The translations under genes were made by a program, and so were the position numbers. Below are positions 43,263-52,164 of a stretch of DNA of 64,000 bases, one piece after another. Every line of letters begins with the position of its first letter. The first letter of the stretch is position 1. Under the pieces are notes generated by a model. It ran no database searches, was not told the DNA's origin, and saw only the letters and a program-made list of their open reading frames with translations. Source of the DNA: Nitrospira sp. (GTDB lineage: Bacteria; Nitrospirota; Nitrospiria; Nitrospirales; Nitrospiraceae); assembly GCA_022842445.1 (NCBI GenBank), contig JALHPO010000001.1, forward strand, positions 481,144 to 545,143, given 5' to 3'.

Positions 43263-43437
43263 TCATTTGCCTTTCGGCTTCCACTCTCCCGCCAGTTCTT
43301 CGGCCTCAGCGATTTGAGCAGGAGTCACCTGCTGGCAAGCACATCACGAAGCATCGGCGTGGGCTTATCACCGTTCGTTCCCGCGAGGCTGTACCAGCCC
43401 AGTTCCGATATCAGGCACTGGGCATTGAAGTGGATCC
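43263..43437 (-). pseudogene. Frameshifted C-terminus of a Sel1-repeat protein
   Basis: One frame reads LGWYSLAGTNGDKPTPMLRD and VLASR then TGA; the next frame continues VTPAQIAEAEELAGEWKPKG-K-stop. Intact Sel1 proteins commonly end ...RDxLAxxMTPAQIAEAQxLAREWKP, so loss of a single base (AGGATGACT to AGGTGACT) explains the break. No upstream repeats remain. Confidence 0.7.
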
Positions 43438-43439
43438 GT

Positions 43440-43541
43440 CTAGGACCCAGCCGTCAGAAACGCGAAAGCAATGATCGCGGCAATGAAAATCGCGATGGGG
43501 ATTAACATTTCCAGTGGATTTTCACCGAACATTCCAGCCAT
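43440..43541 (-). CDS. 33-residue single-span membrane protein
   Basis: Too short for usual gene finding but well formed: AAGGAGAACGGAT directly precedes the ATG at 43541. The product starts MAGMFGENPLEM and continues as one hydrophobic helix (LIPIAIFIAAIIAFAFLTA) ending Gly-Ser. The stop is TAG at 43442-43440. Such proteins often bind a larger membrane complex; no partner is evident here. Function unknown. Confidence 0.65.
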   Translation of the reverse strand: MAGMFGENPLEMLIPIAIFIAAIIAFAFLTAGS

Positions 43542-44144
43542 ATCCGTTCTCCTTCAGGCTAGCTGTGTGATCTTCTTGCTCCACCATCTGCGCCCGTCGT
43601 TTGATCACCCACTCCGAGCATAGTCACAAGTGGCCGCCGATTTCTCTCCTGGACGGGTAGTGGGTCATTCAGACTTACAAGGATCGCATTTTCATCGGAC
43701 AAAGACTGGTCATTAGTGAACGGTCGTCAACCAAGTCCAGTCGCCATTAACTCAGCTACAAACCCTACATGCGATAGCGTGACTGAACTCATACCGACCC
43801 ACTACCCCGGGGCGGACTCCATAAAGAAGTTCCAGCCCTTCTTCGCTCTGATGGCTGGCGTCATGGCCCCGGGGGCGAAGAGTCTGCAGCGCCGTACTCG
43901 GCGAAAAATCCCAACCCGCCATGCATCCCACAAATGACATCTCCCCGGCGGACGGATTTTGTGAATGGTGAGAGCGGCGATGTCTGACAGCGCTTGGCGA
44001 ACTATATAAGGATTATTGGGGCCACCGGATTCACCGATCGATCGTTCACGTGGAACCGGCGCTTCTCACGCTGACGTCCGAGATGTCACTGGGTTTCCTG
44101 CGGGGAGCTTGCGGGAGAGGCAATCGTCTCACATCTCGCCCCCA
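43542..44144. other. Intergenic stretch of 600 bp without a supported gene
   Basis: Between the small membrane protein and the MinD-like ATPase tail. Frames on both strands are short, lack ribosome sites and do not resemble proteins I know. Contains the promoter side of the 33-residue gene only. Confidence 0.45.
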
Positions 44145-45278
44145 TCACAGCACGATGGAGACATTCGGCCTGTTATCCTCGTAACCAATACCTTCGAGCG
44201 GAGCGCTCTTTTCCCCCTCTTCTAAATTTGGCACAGCATCGGTGCGGCCGAGCGACCGCAAATCACATACAGCAGGCAGGGCTTCGGGTTTCAACCGGTT
44301 AAGGGGAAGCACCTGCAGCGCACTTCCCGTCTCGGTCGACGCCGGATTGTCTTCCATGTCGCCTGCGCTGTGCTGTTGCTCTTTCATTCTGTCTGCATAG
44401 GCCGAATGCAGTTGCTCGACAGCGGCGGAAACGGCCAACAGGCCTTTCGCCGCCGGGGACTGGGGAGCATATTCAATGACGGGCAGGAACTTCCGGACGG
44501 CCTGGCTGACGGCCGGATCTTCCGGGATTTCACCGAGCATCATCAAATCGCCGCCGACGTAGTCCTGAAGAATCTTGCGGAGGTAGAGCACGTTGACTTG
44601 GGAACGGCCTGACGTGCGATTGATGATGAGACCAGGGCGAAACGATCGCAATGCAGCAGCCGCCACATCACGCCCCTCTGCGTCGGTGGCACCCGCAACC
44701 TCCATGACCTCCTCCACGCTCGTGAAATCACGATTGGACAGCACCTCGGACATGGGACTGCGCGCAAGAAAGCACGCCAACACGCGGCGGATCGCCGCCA
44801 GCTTGATAAATCGATACAGATCCAGTACCGATGTCGGCTCAGGAGTCGCCACGGTCAGATGGATGTCGGCCATCAGAAAAAAGTCGAGGGCGTGGTAATG
44901 AGTGCCGGCCCCGATATCGAGGATCACCACATCGGCATCCAGATCCCGGAAATGTTTCATCAGCCGCTTCTTGCGGGCATAGGCCATATTGGCCGTGGCC
45001 AAGGTCTCACCGGTACCGGCAATCAGGCGGAGATTCGGATGAAACGCGACGGGGATGGCGACGTCGTCCAATCGATCGACCCGCTTGTTGAGAAAGTCCG
45101 TCAGGGTCACCGGCGGATTCAACTCTCCGAACATGATGTGGGCATCGGCCCCGCCCACATCAAGATCGGCCAGCAGAACCTTGCGGCCCGCCTTCGCCAA
45201 TGCCAATGCGAGGTTTACCGAGACAATGCTTTTGCCCACACCGCCTTTGCCGGATGCGACTGAAATGAGCGTTGCCAT
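44145..45278 (-). CDS. MinD/FlhG-like P-loop ATPase with C-terminal extension
   Basis: 377 residues. ISVASGKGGVGKSIVSVNLA is the deviant Walker A; VLLADLDVGGADAHIMFGEL and VVILDIGAGTHYHALDFFLM are the A' and B regions; LIINRTSGRSQVN and MLGEIPEDPAVSQAVRKFLP follow as in MRP/MinD/FlhG. The last 60 residues or so are an acidic, unconserved tail with no amphipathic membrane-targeting helix like that of MinD. No MinC, MinE or flagellar gene is nearby. Role unclear: spatial regulation or another MRP-type task. Confidence 0.85.
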   Translation of the reverse strand: MATLISVASGKGGVGKSIVSVNLALALAKAGRKVLLADLDVGGADAHIMFGELNPPVTLTDFLNKRVDRLDDVAIPVAFHPNLRLIAGTGETLATANMAYARKKRLMKHFRDLDADVVILDIGAGTHYHALDFFLMADIHLTVATPEPTSVLDLYRFIKLAAIRRVLACFLARSPMSEVLSNRDFTSVEEVMEVAGATDAEGRDVAAAALRSFRPGLIINRTSGRSQVNVLYLRKILQDYVGGDLMMLGEIPEDPAVSQAVRKFLPVIEYAPQSPAAKGLLAVSAAVEQLHSAYADRMKEQQHSAGDMEDNPASTETGSALQVLPLNRLKPEALPAVCDLRSLGRTDAVPNLEEGEKSAPLEGIGYEDNRPNVSIVL

Positions 45279-45631
45279 CGTGTCTGCCGTTTCGTTAGTG
45301 AGGAGAGGTGCGCGTCATTGAGCGAAGCCACCGGGGTGGCGACTCCTCTGACGACGTTATTGTACTGGCTGACAGGCAAATGAAAAGAAAATAGGAGATT
45401 CCACACGCTCAGATTCGGGAAAACTAACCTGACCCGGAGATATCATGCACGGCTCCTCAGGGACACAGTCCCGGGGAAGAACCGTCGGCATGATGGGGAA
45501 CCGATGCAGCGTGGGCCGAAGACTTCATGAATGCAGATGGGACCGAAGTGCCTGGACGCGGCTGACGCCGCGTCCAGGCTGATCGCAACAGAGGATTTTC
45601 GATGAGGCCAGGCAGCCCCTGCGTGCTACGG
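45279..45631. other. Intergenic, 350 bp, holding one strong hairpin
   Basis: Spacer between ctpA and the MinD-like gene, both on the minus strand. The only structure seen is the hairpin at 45550-45579. The upstream half should carry the promoter of the MinD-like gene. Confidence 0.4.
45550..45579 (-). terminator. Perfect 13-bp hairpin downstream of ctpA
   Basis: GCCTGGACGCGGC at 45550-45562 and GCCGCGTCCAGGC at 45567-45579 pair without mismatch around the loop TGAC, about 55 nt after the ctpA stop. No U-run follows on the minus strand, so it may be a Rho-assisted or RNA-stabilising hairpin at the end of the long operon. Confidence 0.55.
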
Positions 45632-46996
45632 TTAGACCGGCTTCAGCTCTTTGAAAATTTTCCAGCTCTTGAGCAACTCCACCGCCTTTTGCAGCTGGAT
45701 ATCCTGCTCTAACGAGATGTCGCCTCCTGCTTCCGGCGAGGGGGCCGGCGGAATCGTTCCGCTCTTGGGAGTCGCCTCATCCGAAGGCTTTCCGGCAGGC
45801 GGAGTCGCCTCTTTTCCTGTCGAGGGCTTTCCGCCTTTCGAGTCCGCATCCTTCTCGCCGTGGCTGCCTTCTGCCGACTTCGGAGCGGCCGATGTCGGAA
45901 GCTTAACGACGATGTCGGGGGTAATCCCCGTTGACTGAATCGACCGCCCCTTCGGCGTGTAATACTTGGCCGTGGTCAGCCGAAGCCCTGAACCGTCTCC
46001 GAGCGAAAGAATCGTCTGAACCGATCCCTTGCCGAACGAGGTCGTCCCGACGATCACTGCCCGCCCCCAATCCTGGAGGGCGCCCGCCACGATTTCCGAC
46101 GCGCTCGCCGACCCCTCGTTGACCAAAATGATCACCGGAAGGTCTTCGAGCTGATCCTTGGATTTTGAGAGCCATTCGTCCTTCTTACCTTCCCGGCTCT
46201 TGGTATAGACGACCATTTTGCCGTTCGGCAGAAACTGTTCGGAGACATCGACGGCAGCGGTCAACAGCCCGCCCGGATTATTCCGCAAGTCGAGAATGGC
46301 GCCCTGGACCTTTTGCTCCTTGAACTGTTTGATCGCTTTGGCCAAATCGCGCCCGGTCGCCTCCTGAAACTGCGTCAGCCGCACATAGCCAAGATTGTCG
46401 ATGACTTTCGATTTCACGCTTTCGATCTTGATCGTATCCCGGACCAGCGTGAACAACAACGGATCCGTTGTGCCCTCCCGCTGAATCGTTAAATTGACCT
46501 TGCTGCCTTTCGGCCCCCGCATTTTCTGGACGGCATCCATCAATGTGAGATCCTTGGTCGTCTCGTCATTCACCTTGACGATAAAATCGCCCGCTTTGAT
46601 TCCGGCTCGATACGCCGGCGTGCCTTCGATGGGCGCAATGACAGCCAAACGGTTTTCTTTCACACCTATCTGAATGCCGACGCCGCCGAATTCGCCCCTG
46701 GTCTCAACCTGCATCTCTTTGTACATTTCGGGCGTCATATAAGCGGAGTGCGGATCGAGGGTCGCCAGCATGCCGCGGATGGCCCCTTGAATGAGATCCT
46801 TCGGCTTCGTCTCGTCGACGTAATGCTTCTGGACTTGATTCAGCACTTCGGAAAAGGTCTTGAGCTCCTCGTACGTTTCTCCGGCATGGCCGGTCCGCTC
46901 CCACCCCTTACCGAGAACCACTCCACAGAGTAGCGCGAGCGCGATCATCGGCCCGACCACCCAAGACTTCCTCCGAGGCTGCTGTTCCATCATCAT
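45632..46996 (-). CDS. ctpA: Carboxyl-terminal processing protease (S41)
   Basis: 454 residues from the ATG at 46996 (GGAAGGG five nt upstream). One membrane/signal helix, then the PDZ domain (GVGIQIGVKENRLAVIAPIE), and the S41 core with GSASASEIVAGAL holding the catalytic Ser and TTSFGKGSVQ the Lys. A Lys/Ser/Pro-rich linker precedes a short conserved tail (DIQLQKAVELLKSW). Periplasmic; often controls peptidoglycan hydrolases, which fits its place after ftsEX-envC. Confidence 0.93.
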   Translation of the reverse strand: MMMEQQPRRKSWVVGPMIALALLCGVVLGKGWERTGHAGETYEELKTFSEVLNQVQKHYVDETKPKDLIQGAIRGMLATLDPHSAYMTPEMYKEMQVETRGEFGGVGIQIGVKENRLAVIAPIEGTPAYRAGIKAGDFIVKVNDETTKDLTLMDAVQKMRGPKGSKVNLTIQREGTTDPLLFTLVRDTIKIESVKSKVIDNLGYVRLTQFQEATGRDLAKAIKQFKEQKVQGAILDLRNNPGGLLTAAVDVSEQFLPNGKMVVYTKSREGKKDEWLSKSKDQLEDLPVIILVNEGSASASEIVAGALQDWGRAVIVGTTSFGKGSVQTILSLGDGSGLRLTTAKYYTPKGRSIQSTGITPDIVVKLPTSAAPKSAEGSHGEKDADSKGGKPSTGKEATPPAGKPSDEATPKSGTIPPAPSPEAGGDISLEQDIQLQKAVELLKSWKIFKELKPV

Positions 46997-47037
46997 GTCC
47001 CTTCCATGAAAATCAGACCGTGTCGAACGCGTGTGAG

Positions 47038-48222
47038 TTATCGCCTTGCCAGCCACTGAAGAGGGTCCACCGGCTCGGCTCCTTCTCGCAACTCAAAGTA
47101 TAGAGTATTTTCTCCAATTACGCCCGTATCTCCCGTCTCGCCGATCGCACGGCCTTCGGCAACCTGTTCGCCCACTTTGGCCAAAATCCTCGACGCATGG
47201 GCATAGAGTGAGAAGAATCCATTGGCATGGTCTAAGATTATAACGAGTCCGTAGCCTTTCAACCAGTCCGCATACACCACCGTGCCGGGCATGACGGCAT
47301 GGATGAAGCTGCCCTCTTTTGTCTTGATCTCAATCCCCTTGCGCTGGACATAGGTATTGAACGTCGGATGTTTTTGCCGCCCGAAAAAGGAAGTCACCTG
47401 CCCATCGGCCGGCCAGGGCAACGCGCCCTTCGCCCCGCGTGAGGGGGAAGGAATCGTCGCCGGACGCATCGCAAGAGTCCGCCGTCTGGTTTCCAACTCG
47501 TGCAACAGACTGTCCACCCGTGAAGCGGAGCGCTCAAGTTCCTCAACCGTCCGATTATAGGCGTCCTTTTCCAGAGTGATCTTGGTGAGATAGGATTTCT
47601 TCTCCCGCTGAATCACCCGAATATCCGCCAGCTTCTTTTCAATACTGTCTTTGAACGCGACCATCCCGGCCCGCGCCTCCGCCCGCTGGCGTTCCGCCTG
47701 TTCCATGCGCGCCATGTCGGCCCGGAACGCGCCCAACAACTCATAATCTTTTTGGGATAAGGTGGAGAGGTATTGCCGGCGCCGTTGGAAGTCTGCGTAG
47801 GTATCGGACGTCAGGAGCGCTTTCATATACCCGAACCGCCCTTCCATATACTGAACGCGCAGACGCGCAAGAATCGCCTCACGCCGATCCTGAATGCCGT
47901 CCCGTATCACGCCGAGCCGTTCCGTAATGTCCTCGATTTCCCGGTCCTTCTTCCGCAGTTTCTTCGTGATGTCCTGATGGTCCTGACGGTGGCGGATGAG
48001 CCGCTCGTCCAGGGATTGGATGCCCTGCAGAATCGATTCCCGTTTCTTTTCGGCTTCATCCGCCCGTTTTCGTTTTTCTTCGATCTTATCTTTCAGCTGT
48101 TCCAGCGTTTTCCGTTCCCGCTCGATTTTTTCGGTAATGGGATCGCTCGCGGCAATCACGGCGGATTCCCACCCGCCCCACACCGCCACACACCAGACGA
48201 TGACTGCGAGCGGCTTCTTCAC
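47038..48222 (-). CDS. envC: EnvC-like murein hydrolase activator
   Basis: 394 residues from GTG 48222, which overlaps the ftsX stop (GTGA). A signal peptide, then a coiled coil of about 220 residues, and a C-terminal LytM domain from about residue 265. The LytM domain lacks zinc ligands: the first His/Asp site reads QRKGIEIKT and the HxH site reads LYFELRE, as in EnvC, which activates amidases instead of cutting. Expected to be gated by FtsEX. Linked to ctpA downstream. Confidence 0.9.
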   Translation of the reverse strand: MKKPLAVIVWCVAVWGGWESAVIAASDPITEKIERERKTLEQLKDKIEEKRKRADEAEKKRESILQGIQSLDERLIRHRQDHQDITKKLRKKDREIEDITERLGVIRDGIQDRREAILARLRVQYMEGRFGYMKALLTSDTYADFQRRRQYLSTLSQKDYELLGAFRADMARMEQAERQRAEARAGMVAFKDSIEKKLADIRVIQREKKSYLTKITLEKDAYNRTVEELERSASRVDSLLHELETRRRTLAMRPATIPSPSRGAKGALPWPADGQVTSFFGRQKHPTFNTYVQRKGIEIKTKEGSFIHAVMPGTVVYADWLKGYGLVIILDHANGFFSLYAHASRILAKVGEQVAEGRAIGETGDTGVIGENTLYFELREGAEPVDPLQWLARR

Positions 48223-49118
48223 CCCCGCCCCTCTCCGAACCGGCGCAGCGACACAACACTGCCGGCAACACCAAGCCCCATCCCCACCGCGACGAACGCC
48301 ACACACATCGACAGCGGGAAAAACGACACCATGTTCTCAATGCCCTGGAAACGGCCGGCCGAACTGATCTGCTGTCGGAACAGCTCAAACCCCAGCTTGA
48401 GAATCCCTAACGCCAGCGCGCTGCCGCAGGCCCCTAAGACGGCGCCCTCAAGAAAGTACGGGATCCGGATAAAGGCGCGGGTTGCCCCGATCAGGCGAAG
48501 AATTTCAATCTCTTCCCGCCTGGCAAACAGCGCAAGCCTGATCGTATTGCCGATGATGGTGACGGCGGCGGCGGAGAGGATCATGCCCACGCCGATCGCC
48601 GTCAACTCGATATACCGAATGAGCCCGGCCAGCGCATCGATCCATTCTTGGTTGTAGTCGACCTTCGCGACACCGGCCATCGTCCGTGCCCGTTCCGCCC
48701 AACGGCTCACCGCATCCGGCGACTGGTAGCCTGTCGCCGGGGTCACGATAAAGGATGCGGGAAGGGGATTCTCGCCGAGCCCTTCGAGCAGATGGGAGTC
48801 GGATGGAAATTGCGCGCGAAATTCGCCCAGCGCCTGCTCCTTGGAAATGTACCGCACGCCGGCCACCATCCGATCGGCCTTGAGCTTGCCTTCGAGTTCC
48901 CTCGTCTCCTCGCCTGAAATCCGATCGTCCAAATAGACAATGATCTTGATGTCCTCCTGCAACCACGCCGCCGCGTTGCGGAGATTCACATACGACAAGA
49001 GAAAGATCCCGACGCAGGCCAGCGTAAAAGCCGTAGTCACGATCGCCACCACCGTAGTCGTGCGGTTCGTCCGCAAGTTCGCCCAGGCCGCTCGGAAGAG
49101 ATACCAGAGCCATCTCAT
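48219..49118 (-). CDS. ftsX: Cell-division protein FtsX
   Basis: 299 residues. A first membrane helix near 22-42, an extracytoplasmic domain about 45-165 (IKIIVYLDDRISGEETRELE), then three more helices separated by cytoplasmic loops, with RREEIEILRLIGATRAFIRIP as the FtsE-contact helix. Its ATG overlaps the ftsE stop (ATGA). Transmits ATP hydrolysis by FtsE to EnvC. Confidence 0.95.
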   Translation of the reverse strand: MRWLWYLFRAAWANLRTNRTTTVVAIVTTAFTLACVGIFLLSYVNLRNAAAWLQEDIKIIVYLDDRISGEETRELEGKLKADRMVAGVRYISKEQALGEFRAQFPSDSHLLEGLGENPLPASFIVTPATGYQSPDAVSRWAERARTMAGVAKVDYNQEWIDALAGLIRYIELTAIGVGMILSAAAVTIIGNTIRLALFARREEIEILRLIGATRAFIRIPYFLEGAVLGACGSALALGILKLGFELFRQQISSAGRFQGIENMVSFFPLSMCVAFVAVGMGLGVAGSVVSLRRFGEGRG

Positions 49119-49795
49119 GCGTCCACCCTGTCTCCTCCCCGCTGCTCCGGGATCAGCACGCCCTGCATCAAGGTCATCACGCGCCGGTTGACCAGCTTCA
49201 TCACGTGCGGATCATGCGTCGCAACCACCACGGTCGTACCGCGGGCATTGATCAGCTTGAAGAGTTCGATGAGCTCGGCAGTCCGTTCGGGATCCAGATT
49301 GCCCGTCGGTTCGTCCGCCAGGAGCACGACCGGCCCGTTGACGATGGCCCGGGCGATGCAAACCCGCTGCTGCTCGCCGGTGGAAAGACTGTTGGGCGAT
49401 TGGTCCTTCTTATGATCCACGCCGACCGCCCGCAAGGCCTCCATGACCTTGCGGCGAATATCGGCCTCGGAGGACCGTTGCACGATCAACGGCAGCGCGA
49501 CGTTTTCAAACACAGATTTTTTCCCGAGCAAGCGAAAGTCCTGGAACACCGTCCCGATCTTCCTGCGAAGATACGGCACCTCCGACTGTTTCAGCCGGCT
49601 GACATTCTTGCCCTGGACAAAGATCTGCCCTTCGTCCGGACGCTCCTCGCCGATCAGCATACGGAGCAGTGTAGACTTTCCCGCCCCGCTCGGCCCCATG
49701 AGCAACACGAACTCTCCCTTTTCGATTTCCATCGTCACGTCGAACAGGGCAACGCGGCGGTCGTAGCTCTTGGAAACATGGATCAGCTGAATCAT
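49115..49795 (-). CDS. ftsE: Cell-division ATP-binding protein FtsE
   Basis: 226 residues from the ATG at 49795 (AGGA upstream; nine extra residues if started at 49822). Walker A GPSGAGKST, signature LSTGEQQRV, Walker B VLLADEPTGNLD, switch His in VVVATHD. Partner of FtsX. Follows yraN by about 30 bp. Confidence 0.95.
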   Translation of the reverse strand: MIQLIHVSKSYDRRVALFDVTMEIEKGEFVLLMGPSGAGKSTLLRMLIGEERPDEGQIFVQGKNVSRLKQSEVPYLRRKIGTVFQDFRLLGKKSVFENVALPLIVQRSSEADIRRKVMEALRAVGVDHKKDQSPNSLSTGEQQRVCIARAIVNGPVVLLADEPTGNLDPERTAELIELFKLINARGTTVVVATHDPHVMKLVNRRVMTLMQGVLIPEQRGGDRVDA

Positions 49796-49825
49796 GAGAT
49801 CCTTGCCGAGATCATCGAGCACTGC

Positions 49826-50224
49826 CTACCGCGGCCCCCGGTCGGAGACCTCGAACGCATTTTGGAGATGTTCAATTCGCCCGCCTTCGGACGGCCGCCC
49901 TTGCACCAACACGACATCGAACCGGCAGAGTGTATCCGATAAGTGGCGCTGGGCCAAATACTGCGACGCCAACCTGACCAGTTTTTCCTGCTTGCGACGG
50001 TTGACCGCCAGTATTGCGCCGCCGAACGCGTCCGTCGACCGGCCCTTGACCTCGACGAAGACCAGCACGCCATGATCCTCGGCCACAAGATCCAACTCGC
50101 CGAGCGAAGTCCGCAGATTGCGCTCCAGGATTTGATAGCCTTTGGCCCTCAAGAATTGTTCCGCCCACGATTCACTGGATTGACCGAACTGATGCCGCGG
50201 GTCCTGCCGATCGGATGTCGTCAT
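49826..50224 (-). CDS. yraN: UPF0102 (YraN) nuclease-fold protein
   Basis: 132 residues. AEQFLRAKGYQILERNLRTS, GELDLVAEDHGVLVFVEVKGR and KQEKLVRLASQYLAQR match the family with its restriction-endonuclease-like D-ExK motif (ELDLVA...FVEVKGR). Biological role unknown. ATGA overlap with the rnhB stop. Confidence 0.92.
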   Translation of the reverse strand: MTTSDRQDPRHQFGQSSESWAEQFLRAKGYQILERNLRTSLGELDLVAEDHGVLVFVEVKGRSTDAFGGAILAVNRRKQEKLVRLASQYLAQRHLSDTLCRFDVVLVQGRPSEGGRIEHLQNAFEVSDRGPR

Positions 50225-50889
50225 GACACTCGGCTCGGCGAAATGCCCGATCCTGCCAGAGTGAGTTCGGTTGCCGGCGCAGACAGAATCGCCTCCCGCA
50301 CCGGAGCAAACGTCCGGCGGTGAATGGAGCAGGGCCCGAACTGCGCCAGCATCTGTAGATGCTCTGCCGTGCCATAGCCTTTATGCGAGAGAAAATTATA
50401 CTGCGGGAACCGCTCATGATACGCCGCCATGAGACGATCGCGGGTCACCTTGGCGATGATCGATGCAGCTGCGATCGAGAGGGACAGGGCATCGCCCTTG
50501 ATAATAGGACGCAGCGGAATCCGGACTTCTGGAAGGATAACGGCATCAGTGAGCAGATAATCGGGAGAAGGAGCCACGTTTTCGATGGCTCGCCGCATCG
50601 CGAGGCGGGTGGCTTCTAAAATATTGAGGACATCGATCTCGCCGGCATCGGCGACGCCGATCCCTACGCCCACTGCTTTTTCAAGAATCGCCGGATACAG
50701 CCGCTCGCGTTCAGCCTCGGGCAACTGCTTCGAGTCATCGACTCCCACCAGCCGGACATGCACCGGTAAAATGACGGCTGCAGCGACGACCGGACCTGCG
50801 AGAGGACCTCGCCCTGCTTCATCGATGCCCGCGATACGGCGATACCCACATCGCCTGGCCTCTTGCTCGAACTCGTCGGCAGGCCCCAT
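50221..50889 (-). CDS. rnhB: Ribonuclease HII
   Basis: 222 residues from the ATG at 50889, which has GGGAG eight nt upstream. RIAGIDEAGRGPLAGPVVAA carries the D-E-A-G-R-G catalytic loop; VDDSKQLPEAERERL, LLTDAVILPE, AASIIAKVTRDRLM and FLSHKGYGTAEH follow. Cleaves RNA in RNA-DNA hybrids. Lies downstream of rplS, a common arrangement. Confidence 0.95.
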   Translation of the reverse strand: MGPADEFEQEARRCGYRRIAGIDEAGRGPLAGPVVAAAVILPVHVRLVGVDDSKQLPEAERERLYPAILEKAVGVGIGVADAGEIDVLNILEATRLAMRRAIENVAPSPDYLLTDAVILPEVRIPLRPIIKGDALSLSIAAASIIAKVTRDRLMAAYHERFPQYNFLSHKGYGTAEHLQMLAQFGPCSIHRRTFAPVREAILSAPATELTLAGSGISPSRVS

Positions 50890-50967
50890 CAGGCGCGCTC
50901 CCAAACCAGATCCTCTGCCGAAGACACCTGCCCGCCCTGTCCCGGCTGGACCGATTCAACGGAACGA

Positions 50968-51372
50968 TTACGCCTTTGCCGCCTCTGCTGGCGCGGCAGC
51001 CGGCTGCTCGGCCGATTTGCTTTCTGCCACAAACTCGCGCTCTTCCACTTTGGCGAACCGCCCCTTCTTCCCGCGAAGATAATAGAGCTTGGCCCGCCGA
51101 ACGCGTCCCTGACGGACGACATCGACCTTGGCGACGATCGGCGAATGCACCGGGAAAATACGCTCGACACCGACTCCGTAGGACAGCTTGCGAACCGTAA
51201 AGGTCTCCGTATTCAAGGAACCCTTACGGGCGATCACCGTGCCTTCATAGACCTGAATGCGTTCCTTGTCGCCTTCGACCACCTTGACGTGGACCTTGAC
51301 GGTGTCCCCGATCTCGAATATCGGAGCTGACTTCTTCGTATAGGACCGTTGAATACGCTCTAACTGATTCAT
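50968..51372 (-). CDS. rplS: Ribosomal protein L19
   Basis: 134 residues. IFEIGDTVKVHVKVVEGDKE, RIQVYEGTVIARKGSLNTET and RRAKLYYLRGKKGRFAKVEE are canonical. An Ala-rich tail of about 15 residues is extra. Its ATG overlaps the trmD stop (ATGA). Confidence 0.97.
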   Translation of the reverse strand: MNQLERIQRSYTKKSAPIFEIGDTVKVHVKVVEGDKERIQVYEGTVIARKGSLNTETFTVRKLSYGVGVERIFPVHSPIVAKVDVVRQGRVRRAKLYYLRGKKGRFAKVEEREFVAESKSAEQPAAAPAEAAKA

Positions 51373-52163
51373 GACCTCACCCCTCCTCCAGCATCATACA
51401 TCGGCACCGTTGAGACATCTTCACTCATCAATTCATTCAACAACCGCTGATCTTCATGTGTGAGCACGCGATCTCTCAAGAGATCAGGACGCCTGAGAAA
51501 CGTGCTGCGCAAGGCCTGCTTTCTGCGCCACACACGAATCGCTTCGTGATGCCCGGACAACAACACGTCCGGAACACCCAACCCTCGAACCTCCGCCGGC
51601 CTGGTGTAATGCGGATACTCCAGCAACGAGTCTGAGAAGGACTCTTCGCACAAGGACTCCGGATCGCCCAAGACGCCGGGCACCAACCGCGCCGCTGCAT
51701 CGATCAACACCAGCGCCGGCAGCTCGCCTCCGGTCAGCACATAGTCGCCGACCGACACCTCTTCCGGCGACAGCGCCGTTCTGACACGCTCATCGATCCC
51801 TTCATAATGACCGCAGAGGATCACGATACGGCGCGGCTCGCGCGCAAGATCTTGCGCGTACGCGTGCGTAAAGGGGCGGCCATGGGGCGATGGAAACAGC
51901 AGACGGATCTGCCCTCCGCTCGCCTCCGTCTCTTTCACCAACGCATCGACCGCGCGCAAAATCGGCTCGGCCTTCAGCACCATGCCTGCGCCGCCGCCAT
52001 AGGGCACATCATCGGCGACTTTGTGGCGATCCTCGGTGAAATCGCGGAGATTCCGCACCTTCACATCGAGAAGGCCCTTGTCCTGCGCGCGCTTGAGCAT
52101 GCTCTGCCCCAAGACAGGAGCCACCATGTCCGGGAACAATGTCAGTACATCAACACGCAGCAT
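51369..52163 (-). CDS. trmD: tRNA (guanine37-N1)-methyltransferase
   Basis: 264 residues. MLRVDVLTLFPDMVAPVLGQ opens the family; VILCGHYEGIDERV and SVGDYVLTGGELPALVLIDA form the trefoil-knot S-adenosylmethionine site. Methylates G37 next to the anticodon. Starts 1 bp after rimM. Confidence 0.97.
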   Translation of the reverse strand: MLRVDVLTLFPDMVAPVLGQSMLKRAQDKGLLDVKVRNLRDFTEDRHKVADDVPYGGGAGMVLKAEPILRAVDALVKETEASGGQIRLLFPSPHGRPFTHAYAQDLAREPRRIVILCGHYEGIDERVRTALSPEEVSVGDYVLTGGELPALVLIDAAARLVPGVLGDPESLCEESFSDSLLEYPHYTRPAEVRGLGVPDVLLSGHHEAIRVWRRKQALRSTFLRRPDLLRDRVLTHEDQRLLNELMSEDVSTVPMYDAGGGVRS

Positions 52164-52164
52164 C

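Noticed and set aside
43716-43940. Small frames on both strands in the 600-bp gap
   Set aside because: Neither strand has a ribosome site or recognisable sequence; left as empty spacer.
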